From Ceratorhiza oryzae-sativae (taxonomy: Eukaryota > Basidiomycota > Agaricomycetes > Cantharellales > Ceratobasidiaceae): DNA of 64,000 bases. A program made the position numbers and the translations under genes. The notes below the pieces were generated by a model. That model made no database searches, had not been told where the DNA came from, and worked only from the letters and a program-made list of their open reading frames with translations. This document shows positions 33,197-45,848 of the stretch, in pieces; within the stretch, counting starts at the first letter, position 1; the number at the start of each line of letters is the position of its first letter. The stretch covers positions 1 to 64,000 of the forward strand of contig JARWMV010000088.1 of NCBI GenBank assembly GCA_030998015.1, given 5' to 3'.

Positions 33197-33704
33197 TCAA
33201 GACACCTGTGTTTCACTAGTCAAGATCTTATTACTTAATAATTGGCTATCGAGCGTACCACACGCATAAGCACTACTGCCCGACACATGACCAATGATCA
33301 CACGGTCGACGCTCGGGTCACCACCAGTATAAATGTGATCTTTAAATATAGGGAACTCATAGCGGGTAACAGTGCAACCGGCGGGGTAGGTGAACCCCTC
33401 TCGGTTATCGAGGACATGAGGATATTTGTTGGTACCAACGGTGGTACCAGCAAGGACGTGACTCAAAGATGCTTGGGCGGCGGCAGAGACTTGAGCGGCT
33501 GTGAATGTATATCCTACAATCATTTTGGGTTAAAATCTTCGGAAATTTCAAGAAGCGGTACGTACCATTGCAATCGGAGCCGGTAGCTCCGGTGATTGAC
33601 CGTTTGAAGATCTGCGGGAGGGTTGTGTCCGAGATGGTGGGTAGTGCAGCTGCCAGGCTGCCGATGGCAATAAGGGTAGCGACAATATTTTTCAAGCCCC
33701 ACAT
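33197..33704 (-). CDS. secreted ribonuclease of the N1/T1 family
   Basis: Start at 33704. Residues 1-20 form a signal peptide (MWGLKNIVATLIAIGSLAAA). One intron splits the mature enzyme after SDCNG. The catalytic set of the T1 fold is visible: YPH before the DNREGF loop (T1 Tyr38/His40), YEFPI (Glu58), DRV (Arg77) and GHVSG (His92), with CGT near the end for a disulphide. Such enzymes cleave single-stranded RNA after guanosine outside the cell or in vacuoles. At about 130-150 residues it lacks the long basic loops of the ribotoxin branch, so a plain nutritional or defence RNase is the better call. The tail beyond CGTL (DSQLLSNK and on to 33197) is unusual and may hide a short intron or be a drifted end. 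Confidence 0.85.
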
Positions 33705-34228
33705 ATTACCTGGTTCGGAGGAAAGGTTGAGTATACTCGTCACCTCTCATAGTCCTGCCGTTTTTATATGCCCGCGATGCACCGTGGCGACGCGGCGATG
33801 CGAGCCCAACTGTTGAGCTTCTTGTAATGGTAAGCCCGAATCTATGCCAAATATAGCGCCTTTCGATATTCGGAGCGCAGCAGACTGTTGATAGAAGCTG
33901 GAGCAGACTGGTCCACCATGCGTGCAACGAACGTGTGCCGTATGCACCATACTCGACTACCATGCTGTGGTTGCCGAAGAAGCACTAGCTATATTGAATA
34001 ACGCACGTTTTAGGAAAGCGAAGCAGTTGCCGAGTAGATGTAGGAGGCCGCCAAGCGGTCCGCCGATCAAGTGAGCGAGAAGTGGAATTTGATTACTAAT
34101 GTGGTAGACATGTGTGTGGGTCTATAAATAGTCGTCAACCCAACACCGAGCGCGAACAGCATAGAGGCTTACGTATTATATGAATTCTGCATTAATAAAC
34201 CGTCCAGAAAGGCATTATAATTCGACTA
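33705..34228. promoter_or_regulatory. upstream region of the RNase gene and downstream region of the SPX-RING gene
   Basis: This 0.5-kb gap should hold the RNase promoter (read leftwards). A TATA-like stretch (tataaat, 34123-34129) is visible. No further motif can be supported. Confidence 0.3.
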
Positions 34229-36154
34229 TCAGGCAATCGTACACCCATTGGGATTCATGCCCAGTTCGACCAACTGTTCTTGAGCAGACTCTCGCTCGTT
34301 TGACTTAGCCTTTTCCTTTGTCTCGACTGGAAACCACTCTGTCATGAAATTCATGAGTGCAACATCCAAGTTCTCTGTGGCGTGACGAGTCAGTATCCTT
34401 GTGAACAAAAGGCAATAAAATGACCAAACTTGCCTCGATTCGCCAACAATACGCATGGCTTTCGGCATAGCGGACAGTGCGCTTGGCCTCGTTTCTGCAT
34501 CTTCACCAAACAACGGACGCAAAACAAATGGCTACACGACAGCCGGATCGGCTTGAATGCAATGCTTGTGCAAATCAAGCACGAGTAGTCATCGATACTA
34601 GGGAGGATAGGAAGCAGGGTCTCTGTGAGGGTCATGATGAGCATCTGAGGAAGGTCCCTTGAGCCGCTTTGAGAAATGGGAAGTACAGCCAAGGACGTCG
34701 CAGTCGGAAGAGCAGTGCGCTTCTGGTGTTTTTTGAGAATTTTGCGAGCCGCTTCAGCATTAGCGAGTTGAAACTACGATGGGATCAACGGGAAGTCAAT
34801 TTACTTGCATAAAGAAACTGACCTTCTTGAGATCCAGTATATGCACGTTCAGGTTGAGAAATTTCTCGAGAGCCTCCCGACTCCCGGGACTTTTCAACGT
34901 CCTGCGATCCCCTAGCCCTCTCTTGACAATCTCACTAGCAAACATCCCCAACCTCTTCTCCGCCTCGTCTACGCCCCTGATCCCACTCTCCCCGCTCGCC
35001 CTCTCTCGCTCAGTCACTCCGCCCTGATAAATATGGCACTCGACCCAGAGCTGGAAAATCTCACGCCAAGCGTAGAGGTCAGATTTGCGTGAACGAGACG
35101 GTGGGCCGGAGCATGAAGAAATAGCATCTGCAAGCGTGAATATTTGGTCTGAGAGTTCTGCCTTGGTTCGAGCTTCAAGGGAGGCAAGTGCATTCAGTGC
35201 GCTGGCGAGTAATCGGTGGAATGCGGTATCAGCCGTAAGGGGTACGACGACTTCTCGGGTATCGTCATGATCGTCTGATGATCTAGAGATACAGAGTCAA
35301 ATCCATTCATCTTAGCCATGGGCGCTGAACAGGATCGCGCTTACTCTGGATGTGGTCCCGGTGTGGTATCAAAGGATGGCGAAGAAGGGAGGGATGACTC
35401 GTTCTTGTGTTGATGAGAATTCTCTCATCAACATCAACTTCCTCAATCAACCCGGTTTCGCGCGTTGTTCGGTCATATTCATTTTTCAGAATATACAATG
35501 GGTTGGACGTATTGAGCAAGCCGGCTGTAGATTTCATGAGAGGGGTAGCAGGTTCAGCTTCGACTACAATCGCCTCCGTTGATGTAGCAGATGAATCTTC
35601 TCCAGTCAAATGAGTAGATCCTTGGGCTTGATTTGACGATTCAAGTTGGAGTTGTGTCGTCGATGAAGAGAGGATAGATAGAGAACTGTCTGATTGTGAG
35701 TAAAGCCAAAGTCGGAGTTGAGGAGTAATGTACTCCTTATCCACTGGATGAAACAAAGTAAGGGGAGTATTCGATTCAAGCGGGGAAGATGCGGGTGGCT
35801 TACAAGTGATCTCGTATTGAGCCCGTGACCGATGGGATAGGCTCCTAGTCATCCTTGGGGGCCATCCTGGCGATGAAGTCACTTTTTCGTCTAGAGGCGA
35901 TCCCGATTGCTCTTCGTATTCTCTCTCAGCATCGAGAAGTTCATTCAGGACTACGGGATTGAGCCCTTGGACGGCAAGCTCCTCCACGACAGCGTTCAAG
36001 AGCTTCTTCAGCTAAACCATAGCAAGGGTGAGCCCTAAGGATCTTTACCGATATAGAAACACCCTACTCCGCTATAATCAAGCGCTACGTCTCGCCATTC
36101 CTGGGGCCAAGACGATGTAGAAAGCAAGGTTGAATAGGTCTTTCCGTACTTCAT
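34229..36154 (-). CDS. SPX-domain and RING-finger protein (RING-14-like)
   Basis: The start at 36154 (MKYGKTYSTLL) opens the SPX domain: PQEWRDVALDYSG, an intron with a GTAGGG donor, then LKKLLNAVVEELAVQGLNP. A long Ser-rich middle part (about 35900-35300) and helical SPX-type segments (LNVHILDLKK, AEAARKILKKHQKRTALP) follow. The C-terminal C3HC4 RING reads CLICTSIAFKPIRLSCSHLF, then CVRC and CPLC, at about 34610-34470. SPX domains bind inositol pyrophosphates and report phosphate status. With a RING the protein is probably a ubiquitin ligase in phosphate sensing. The last exon ends MNPNGCTIA. About five introns are needed, and those near 34740 and 35300 were not all fixed to the base. Confidence 0.87.
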
Positions 36155-38093
36155 CTCAGCTTTCGGGACAGATGGGATGTTGGGTGGGGCGGGGTCCGAA
36201 GGTGGTTCAGAGGGATCGCCAGGTACAAGGAACCAAGAGGGCAGGGGGCCAATGAGCAGTCCAATCTCGGAACATTTTGAGCACACGACCAACAAAATCC
36301 GGCAATTTGATGCTCGCCTCGGGAATACCCGGATTATGTCATATCGTGAAGCGCCCGTGTCGGGCTAGCACCTTGCTTGCTGGATTGTATTATTTCAGCG
36401 CTCAAGCAGGGGGGCTAGTCACACATGTAGCGAACTCACCATTCATTATGTTCATCTCCAAATCGGAAATAGACACTCTGATACTCGAAGTGCAAGCAGA
36501 GGTGAGCCGTGCGCATGATTATAGATACAAATAAATGTAGCTATTCTACAGTAGTAATCCTCGCATCGCACCGAGTAAAGATAACACACAAACCCACCCG
36601 TCCTAGATTTTTCGCTTATGGAGCACTGCTATAGCATATTTCTCAATAATTTGTTTCGCTTTCTAATCCTGGAACTGGGCTAGGGTGAGGTTACATCACA
36701 CAAGTAATGCAGCTACCCATAGCTCGCGAGCCACTGCTTGTCACAAGGACTGCACCAATCCGTAAGATACAGTACCTACACGCTCTCTGCGCCTCCACGC
36801 ATATTATTTAATAATGGATTTACCATTTAGATACAGTATCCTACAGACAGACTCGAGGCTCGGAGATTTTTCCGTCATGTGTTGCATTTCATGTGTGAGT
36901 CGGTATATGCGTCGCAACATTACGATCAGATCGTACATTAAGTTAGTATTAGATTTTGTTTCGGTATGGTCATATTCAAAGGTTGATTGGGCTAGCTTGG
37001 TTCATTCTCGGCACGTATTCGACCTCAAAAAGGTTTGTATTCGAACGTTGATGTGACTCTACAAATTCTACTGATGCCGGGCTGGAACTTGCACGCTAAT
37101 GATGTAGAATATGTATTAGGTATATTAGTTACGTGTAATTAAGGCACTATATTATCTAGATGGACCAACGGTAAGGGTGAGCGATGCGAGCTGGCGTGAC
37201 CGACCATCTCGAGCAGTCAGCAGGACTCGCTAAGTCGAGGTGGGTCCAAAAAGAGGCTATAGATTCTCTTTTGCACGCGATAATAAGAGCGAGGAGTGTA
37301 GAGGGGGGGGGGACAAAAACGTGCGTCGAACGATGAGCGGGCCTTGTGCTCGACGCAGGCAGCAAGAAGCCGGCGCAAGCCCCTTGCCGTGGTTCAATAA
37401 ACCCACCTGGAAACGCCCATGTAAGCGCGGGGCTAGTCCCTACATCAGTACACGTTGTATATCTCCACCGGCTCGGCTACAGAATTCCGCCGCTCTTGGC
37501 TCGTCGGAAGCCCGATCAGATGGGATACCTCCAACCGTTGCAGAATGTGTCTCTGATAAACCAGACATGATTACATTCGAGGGGATTTGGAGAACATATA
37601 GTTTAGTCCTCAATTTTTGTGAATAATACAGCTGAACGCTCTTCCCCTATATCGCGCTAACGGATGTTAACAGGCGTTGCCGTTTGCGCCCATGATGAAT
37701 GCTGATCAGTGTACTGTGTGCATTTTCGAAGCGCCTTTCGAACTGCCCCCAAGAGAGCGAAGGATATTGTGGTCCGTTCACTTATTTGCCAGCAGCGAAT
37801 TCTCGAAAACGACCGAAGTCTAGACCACAGAGATACTGTCTTCGAATTCGGAGCAGTGGGGCACAGGATTAGGGATGGGGCTCCACACGTGATCAAGTTG
37901 CCCCAGAGCAGGAACTAGCGCGGAACATTATACATGATAGAGATGAATGCACGTTCACACATTTGACTAGGGCGTGATAGAGCGCTGATGGGGAATTTAT
38001 CGGAGACACGCCGAAGCTATACATTGAAGAACCGAGTCCATAGAGCCCGTCTTCCGCTCCTCCTCATTCTACTATCGAGAAACCCGTCACGGC
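36155..38093. other. intergenic region, no gene recognised
   Basis: About 1.9 kb between two genes transcribed away from each other, so it holds both promoters. Open stretches at 36277-36534 and 37240-37626 carry no motif. A short G-run lies near 37300. Confidence 0.45.
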
Positions 38094-40700
38094 ATGTTCG
38101 GGATAACTGGAGCTAAATCTAGCAGACGGGGCCAGTACACTCGTCGGGCTTGTAACGAATGCCGCCGAAGGCGATGCAAATGTGATGGCGCCCATCCAAT
38201 CTGTGGATCTTGCGCCTCTTATGTACGTTGCCTTAGCCTCTTAAAACCAAATTTCCTCACAGAGTGACCTCGACATCTTGTAGGGGCATGCTGTAATTTG
38301 TTCCGCTGAAAAATTTCACTTTTTCATTATTAACGACGTATAGTGCTCTTGGGGTCGCAACGAGGCCTCCCGTCCGCCTAGTAAACAAATCGTTGAAACA
38401 CTTCGATTAAAAATACAACTCTTGGAAAGTCAGATATCCACTCTTCGAGTGAAAAGTCCATCAGGTGATTCAGGTTCTTCATATTTCAACGGTTAGGAAG
38501 GTCTCTAACATTTCGCCAGCCGGCGATTCAATACCTGTTCCGAACCTATCCCGATCCGCGGTAGGGTGCATAACAATTCTCTTGTTCCAAATCCAAACCC
38601 AGTTTTATAGAGCCTAGAGATCTCTTCATCTCCCGAACAATCCCCTTGGGTCGCCTATCAAACGGAACACCGCATTGCAACCAGTAGCGGGAGTCAACCT
38701 CTCAATGCGACCTACCAATTCATATTCAATATCGGCCTCTACACTCCGATTGAAAGCCAGCACGAACATGTTCGTGCCAGCTTTTTCTGTGAATGGAATC
38801 GACATCTTCCCTCGATAGATGGGATAGAACTCACGCGTTTCGAGCATGACATATTGCTGGATAGATGCTTCAGGTATTCGAGCTCATGGTTGATGAGCAT
38901 AGTTCCGCAGCTTTTCCTGTACGATATGCTTCGTGTTCTCTCCACAAACCAACTACTACGAGTAGATCACTATTCTCCACTGTTGCATTGCTCATTGTTA
39001 GCATTTTCAGTAGCACTTTCGGATGACCCTTCAATTAGTCAGGCGAGCACTCGAGAAGGGTATGCTGCGAAAGCCAAGCAACACCTATACGACGAGATGA
39101 ATCAGCCAAGTTTGTGCCTCGCACAAGCGCTTGCGATTCTCTCTGAATATCATTATGGACTGGGCGAAGACGAACAAGGGTACATGTATCTAGGTTAGCT
39201 TCAACTGTTCTTTTTATTATTTTATCTTTGTTCGAACCCCAACGGATGAGATGACCCAATATGATTTCTAGGCATGACCATCCAGGTCATTCGGGCTCGT
39301 ACGCATTTTATCATTTTTCGTTGTAGAAAAAGAGTAGGACAATGACTGGAGGTTTCAGTCGATCTTGGAACGCGTCGGAGATCCAAGGATCAGGCTCGTG
39401 CAACAACAAGATCCGATTGGCATTTCTGGACCGCATATCTACAGGGTAAGTCACTTGCAAGAAACACTCGGCCTCCTGATATTTTTGAACATTCCGTAAC
39501 GTAGAGAGAGTGGTGGTATGCACAACTTATGTTCCCCGATGGCAGCGCGGAATAACATTCGGCTCAGGCTTTGGGCACGGGCCAAGACAGCGTCCTACGA
39601 TCGCCAGAGGATGGTGCACAGCTCCCTTCGATCGATCAAGAAATCGATCGCCACCCTTGGGGTTTCTCCTCCGATCCGAATTTAGAGTTGAGCCCAGAAC
39701 AGCCGAGCCGACTCACGGAGGTGTTTGCCCAATGCTGCAAACTCATGCTCGCCGGGGAGCCTATAACCCAGTTACAGTGAGCACGACTGACGGCTTTCGA
39801 CCTTGTTGACTATCAACTGAAGCAGCAATTCGAGCGGGTTTGTAACTGTGGACCAAACCCAGATCACCCAACTTTCGTGAGTGCTACAATAACATTCCAA
39901 TAGTATATTGCCGCTGAAACGATATCTCATCAGCCTCAAACTTCAGGCCTGGATCGATGGACTACCCGCCGACCTTTTGGTGCCTGATAATCCTTCCCAA
40001 GCGCCATTGCCCCATATTTTAACGATGAACATTTGCTACTGGTGGCTTGTGCTTCAACTCTATCGTTGGGTTCTCAAGGAAAATCGGCTGCCAGCCCATG
40101 TCCCGCAAGCATACGATGGCCTAGCAGCAATAATGTGTGATCGTGCGGTATACAAGATCATGCTCTTGCTTGAGGTCTTTGGTCACTGGCACGGGCTTCG
40201 CTTCTTTCCACGAAACATGATCCAGGTAAGCTCTGACCGAATATGCACCTCGTTGGCTATATGAAGCGGAAATTCCTCCCAGGTTCTTTTCACAGTTGGA
40301 TGCTTCCTTCTCGATAAACGAAGAGCTGACGGGCCAGGCAGCCTAGCCTGCCAGACTTACGAAACCACAAAAGTTATAGCCACGTGCATAGATCATCTCC
40401 ATCTTATCTCTTGCACCTGGCGATGTGCAGAATCGTATGCAGAGCGGCTCCAAAAGTTTTTGCATGACCAGAACATGTTACTATCTGCATACAGGTGAGC
40501 TTGATGGCACCAATTGAATGTTGGTGAAGTTGGCCTCACCTTTTCTTTTGCGCCCCCCGCCGTTCACCAACATCTTCAAATCCAGTTTGTCGGCTGAAGC
40601 AGCAGAGGATCACATCCATCAAGGCTCACGTGGAGAGACGGGAGAGTCGTCTCAAGCTTATTATCACGATCCTGATCCACATCCCCTCTTTCCTTATTGA
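38094..40700 (+). CDS. Zn2Cys6 fungal transcription factor
   Basis: The start at 38094 leads into a binuclear zinc cluster: RRACNECRRRRCKCDG followed by CGSC and, after an intron, CSWG. A coiled coil typical of the linker-dimerisation region follows (ETLRLKIQLLESQISTLR, about 38400). The fungal-specific regulatory domain is visible from about 38620 (NATYQFIFNIGLYTP, LTRFEHDILLDRCFRYSSSW) through LPSIDQEIDRHPWGFSS (about 39630) to WIDGLPADLLVPDNPSQAPL (about 39950), FFPRNMIQ-VLFTVGCFLLDK and a last exon HIHQGSRGETGESSQAYYH. It resembles the nit-4 class of nuclear pathway regulators. Exon joins between 39240 and 39590 are unclear, so a damaged middle part cannot be excluded. The target genes are unknown. 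Confidence 0.82.
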
Positions 40701-41684
40701 CAGTGAGCGGGTATATAGTTCGGTCTACTCGGGTCTCTTGGGTTTGTGTCAAGCAGTGTCTGTTATGGACAGAGTGGCGGTCCATTGTTTTTTTCCTGCT
40801 AGAGCTAGAACGATCACTCATTTGGCATGTCTCGATGTCATATCACCTGCACCCGTACACTAGACACGGCTTGGAAATGAGAACAAACGATACAACCCAT
40901 CACTCAATTGAGCGAACTTTCTCCAACCTCGTCGATCACCACATATTCTCGATCCGCGATTAATACAAATTCGCCCCTGTCTTAATGACGCGGTGGTTTG
41001 ACACAGCCCGATGGTCACAACGGCCACGATGGTCGGCTACGCTGTTCTGCACCCCAGGTGTACGTATAGGGATTGGCATGGTCTCTCGGTTTCTGCTTGT
41101 GTTATTACGACTGGGGCGAGCGTGCGTCATCCATTTCCACAGACCTTGCATCGTCTCGCATGTGGCTCAATCGGCCCCGAGGAGATGCCGCCGGAGATAC
41201 CGCCGGAGATGCTGCAAAGGTGCAGAAAAAGGGGGTTATGCTGTCACTCAGCTTGTTCACAGGGCCTAGTCCCAAGGTTCGTGCAGGTAAACATCTTCAT
41301 GACTAGCACTACTAAGTAGCTAGTGCGACCAGGAGTTAATCTTGACAAGTTTCACAAAGGTGCCCAGGTAAGCAATTTAGTACACCAATGTCACTTTAGA
41401 GTAGCCTTAAGAATAAAAACACACAGAATCCATTACGTACAAGCCGACCGACTGACGGAAATAGAGACAGTCAGAGAGAACAAGAGCAACGTCCTGTTTG
41501 GAATCGAGACATGAAATGAGCAGATGGACGGATGACGTGAGAGCTGAGATAAGTACACTATGGACATGTGGGAAGACAACCATGCTGACAGAACAACAAT
41601 GATGAACGAATCCTGAAACGCAGAGAAAAAAACAGCCTCAAGAAAGAGGCATGGTATGACGGCACAGGCACCAACGTGACTAAG
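40701..41684. other. intergenic region, no gene recognised
   Basis: About 1 kb between convergent genes. An open stretch at 41011-41319 lacks any recognisable motif. Confidence 0.4.
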
Positions 41685-42443
41685 CTAGGGCCAGACTTGC
41701 GGGAGCACCACGGAGCTCGATTCCGTGGGCTCTGCAAGCGGAATTGGAACGGGGGATGGGGATGGGTTTCGAGAGAAGATAGTCGTTGTAGATGATGGGC
41801 CGAGGGACGAGGGTTCATTTGCTTGTGAAGGTGCGCTATAGCGAACTCTCGCAGGCTTGAGACGACCAAAGATGAAAGTGACACGGCCATCCCCATCGTC
41901 GCTTCTCGTCCAGGGCAGTGAAGAGGCGGTTGCTAGAGGCGCAGATGCCGTTGGCTTTGGTTCGGACGGCGCAGCTCGCTGGCTATGGAATCGAATGCTG
42001 CGGATTTTAGAGATGGAAGGAGTAGGCGGGGGTGTGGTCGAGGAAGGCGTGACGGTTGCGCGGGGAGTGCTGCGCTCCGTGGCCATGACAAGTTCAGCAA
42101 AATCATCAAATCCAGGCAGCGCATTGATGACCCGGCTGGTCGAAGCGCTGGGGTTGGGCGCGGGCTTTTGGGGTGGGACAGGCAGCGAGCGCATCGTGCG
42201 GGACGAGCAGGGTGGGAAGGAGAATGTGCCAGTTGTCCATGTCGTCGAGGGCGCATCAGACAGGGCGGGTGAAGGAAGCGGATCGCGCGACGACTTGCCC
42301 GAGGACGCTGTCGAGGGAGGCATGACCGACGACGAGGATGTGCTACTGGATTCGCCAGAACATGAGCCGTTGACGGGTTTGGCGTGCTCGAGGGCGGCCC
42401 AGGTGAAGATGGAATGAGGCTGGGGCTCGGTGGCGACTGACAT
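41685..42443 (-). CDS. hypothetical Ser/Pro/Thr-rich protein (252 aa)
   Basis: A single uninterrupted frame with higher GC than its surroundings, starting MSVATEPQPHSIFTWAALEH and rich in Ser, Pro and Thr throughout. A short ordered-looking patch (VINALPGFDDFAELVMATER) sits in the middle and DGRVTFIFGRLKPARVRYS is near the C-terminus. There is no signal peptide, membrane segment or known domain. It is most likely an intrinsically disordered protein of the kind common as basidiomycete orphans. The opposite strand is also open over much of this stretch (41857-42417), a side effect of composition. I prefer the minus frame because it is longer and has a sensible start. Confidence 0.6.
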   Translation of the reverse strand: MSVATEPQPHSIFTWAALEHAKPVNGSCSGESSSTSSSSVMPPSTASSGKSSRDPLPSPALSDAPSTTWTTGTFSFPPCSSRTMRSLPVPPQKPAPNPSASTSRVINALPGFDDFAELVMATERSTPRATVTPSSTTPPPTPSISKIRSIRFHSQRAAPSEPKPTASAPLATASSLPWTRSDDGDGRVTFIFGRLKPARVRYSAPSQANEPSSLGPSSTTTIFSRNPSPSPVPIPLAEPTESSSVVLPQVWP

Positions 42444-45400
42444 GATGGATATTTATGAACAGGGTGGTCGTTGCCAACAGCCGCAGAATTTGATTGTTGA
42501 CTTATACCATTCCAATGACGCACACAAACAAGTACAACACGCACCTAGACCCGTACCGCCACCTCACGCATCAATGACGTCACACACCCAAGGTACTGGC
42601 TCCCAACCTAGCCTTTCATTGGACCAACGACGCGCACAATGGTCGCCAAAGCGGTCGCACGCAGGCGCCCGTCGTTGCTGTGGGGCAGACAGCCCAGGTT
42701 CAACTACAGAAAAATCAACACGAGGGCGATCGTGTGCACGTTCATTAGGGCTATTGCGTAACAGTGAATTGAAAAGGTGATTCGGCCTTTTTGGCGGTGG
42801 CAACGAAGACTCAGATGCGGTTTTACAGCTGATTGTTCAACTCGACTGAGCGGTGCGTTGAAACGATCACGAAAATATACGTACATTCGTCAGCAGATTT
42901 GTAGTGCGTGATGACCTGAACAGGGTGCATCCTAATCACGATTATCAGGCTGATTTGACCCCAAGATTATACTTCAATCGTTCGGCTACGGAGATGACGG
43001 ATTTGGATACAGACCCTCGAGGTTGACGTTGCTGGGGAACGCCGTTCAAATGGTTAGGCTCCAAGAGATTTTCGCAATGTCCCAATGGCCCTACCGAGGT
43101 AAGCCCCCCTATGCGTGCAGACCAAGCCGAGCCGTATATGCTTATTGTCGCACCCGGAAACTATGCTTACAAGGCAAATTTAGCCGCTATATACCCTAGC
43201 TTTGGGCCGTAAATCAAAAGGATCCAACATGCCGCACTCCACTTGAAAAACAAGAGTTTAAACGTCATCCGAATCCGTCAACCGGATCCCAGGAACATTC
43301 AGTAAGCATCATTCAACAGATCTATGGAGTACAATATGGTCATATTCTAGATATCTTATCACTCGGGCTCTGTTTTGCCAACCCATCCCTCCTGAGTAGT
43401 CGAAAAACGTCATTTATTGGCAAGACTGATCAAGCGAATCAGTCGGCCCTATTTCATCCAACTTACCGAACAATTGCACACCCAGCGTATTTTGGGCCTT
43501 TGAGCTCGTCGGGTCTTCCAAAAAAGTATGCCTTGTGAATGCGCTATTTGTATAGGCTGGCTAAACACGACTAGAAACGTAACACTGTCGGCATTTCGGC
43601 TGCAGGACCCCGGAGCCCCTCGGCGCGTTCTAGTTCAGTTTGGAATTCTCTCGGCTTGTTGCACCGGAGTATCCCTAATCGAAGGGGTCTGTTCAGGCTA
43701 TGCATACCATGTCACTGGAGTAGAGGTATCACCGCGAGTCAGGCGGGCATATGCACATGTGTCCAAGCACCATCACTGTGACGCATAAACGAGGACGCAG
43801 GAAAAACAAGGGGTTCGGCGCGATTTACAGACAGAAAGGACGCTAGTGCGACCAGACTCCAGTCCAGCAAAATGAAGGGGGGGGGGCGCAATCCTTGCAA
43901 ATATAGCTCTAAAGCGACTTCCTTCTCTATACCGAGCAAGCATCGGCTCATGTGTAGATCCGGGTATGCCCTCCGGTGAAGCGCTCGAGTCCGATTACAT
44001 GGCCACCCGCGCAACGTAAACCAGCTTACATGCGTTCCCCAACTATTGGAACCTCCAAACCCGACTTTGTCGGGATCGCCCGGCCTTCGGCTCCGCTCAA
44101 CTGGGTGTATTCCGTTTGTTTCCGTTCTGCTTTATCTTAGCCATTGCTTCCTGCCTTTCGGTCTTTAGCTAAACTAGACATTCAAAGTGTTCGGTTTCTA
44201 TTTTTACAGTATAACAGAGCTGGATCAGCGTTTGGATTCCGACCGGTAAAGCCATGCGTTGAAAGGAAACCAGTGGCGCATTTGGCGTACGATAGCATGT
44301 GCTTAAACAAGGCCATGGCGTGATTGTGCTTAAGCTCACCGAGCCGAGGTACCTTTACTTGGTGGAACTTGGCGCTTTGGCATCAATGCTAGGATACCCT
44401 GCACGTGACATACACCGCATCAGCCAGGCTGGATTTTTAGGAACCGAGGGGTTCAAGTGGAGCCCTACTCTGTCGGTGGGGGTGCTATAATGGGGGGAGG
44501 GCTAGCATACCAATAGTTTCACACTTACACTTCGAAGTTAGCCTGCCGCCTGGCCGAGTGATGCGATTTCACCCATTACATGGACACCCATTTCGCTCAT
44601 TCTCAGAACTTTTATCGTGTTTGGGATATCAGAGCTTGATCCTATCCCCAGGAATGTAGTAATTCGTTAGTCTATGCGCATTGTTATCGTCGTAGTGCGG
44701 TCCAGACGCCCGTTTTGAATGACCCGGATTGTTTGCGTTTCTTGTATCGACTCAATCGGCTCTTTCCCGAGAAACAAGATGGGCCAATAACCGCCCTTAA
44801 AAATACACCAAGCAGCATGTGGCACCAATCGAGGTGCTGAATAGAGTTTCGACGCCAATATATTGACATTGGCTCGTGATCGTTCGGAGCAGTGCACTTC
44901 TGGTAAACTAGAGTAAGTCTTTCTCAAAGAAACTTTTATGACGATTTAACATCTGTGGCGAAATAGCCAATCCCACCGTTTAGGCAATGAACAGAGCCAA
45001 GTCATATTGAGTTATTCCGGAAAGTTTCCGACCACGTGCGGGAATATATGCCCGGTTGGGGCTTCAAATAGATTCAATATGCCGTGTGTTATGCGGGCTA
45101 GCCATAAAGCAGACCAGGATTCATCGGTGCGCCTTGACACGTTACCAGGTAAATCTACCACGGCCAGGGAGCCACCCGAGTGTTCGGGAGCGCTGGATGG
45201 TTCTGCTGTCGAGAATTGTATGTATATTCGATCCAAACACTGTACTCAAGCGTGTGTGGCCGTGCTCAGCGCGGCGCATTTCACATGTTGTGGGGGGAGC
45301 AGATCAGAGCATTCTTCTGGGGGGCCACTTCCGGTCCTGGAAATCTCACGGAAGTGTGGGAGGGGAGGCTTATACTTGGGACATGAGATAGGGATCCACA

Positions 45401-45445
45401 ATCCACAGTTGTGCGCACCACCCTTTTATCACCAAAAATTAAGCC
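42444..45445. other. 3-kb gene-poor region
   Basis: Only short unsupported open stretches are present (43528-43788 plus, 44667-44927 minus, 45012-45236 minus). A few G- or C-runs occur, such as the one near 43880. I recognise no domain, repeat family or RNA gene. Confidence 0.4.
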
Positions 45446-45848
45446 ATGTCAACTGTTGCACTCATGACGAAGGGACCTGGCCAATCCCCTCCGAATGTAG
45501 GCCAGGATAATGCGATTCTGAAAGTTTGTTACATTGATGTTAGTTATCTCTTGTTTTGTTCGGATGGCCGCGGTTGAACTATAGCGTAGGATTCCGAGGT
45601 ACATATGCAAAAGGCCACTTTGGCAGTTTACGGTAGCTAACTTGTCGCAGTCATCAGACGAATCGGAAAGCGAGAACGACCCGCAGGTTAGGGGACTTAT
45701 TGCAAGCCTCCTCCTCAGGGTAATGAAGTTGGAAGCCGAAGTGAAGGAGATTGGAGCGATGATTGAGAGCGGGGCTCGAACAGTGGGCAAGCAAGAGCAC
45801 CCAGACCACCTTCCAAAAGGTGCTTTACTTAATCTGCCTCGTAATTGA
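45446..45848 (+). CDS. small acidic coiled-coil protein A (unknown family, two exons)
   Basis: Proposed exon 1 is 45446-45523 (MSTVALMTKGPGQSPPNVGQ, 26 codons) with a GTTTGT donor. Exon 2 is 45651-45848 after a TCGCAG acceptor, in the same phase. Exon 2 opens with an acidic Ser/Asp/Glu patch (SSDESESEND) and continues as a predicted amphipathic helix (LLLRVMKLEAEVKEIGAM) before a basic tail. A paralogue with the same plan lies at 48774-49206. No function can be assigned. The shared acidic-patch-then-coiled-coil layout hints at a protein-protein interaction module. The call rests on the similarity between the two copies. Confidence 0.5.

Noticed and set aside
33197..33704. Ribotoxin identity for the T1-fold RNase
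   Set aside because: The protein is too short and lacks the extended basic loops of that branch. The motif set fits ordinary guanyl-specific RNases.
41857..42417. 186-codon plus-strand frame opposite the Ser/Pro-rich protein
   Set aside because: High GC and codon bias open both strands here. The minus frame is longer and has a more protein-like start and end, and I could not support two genes.
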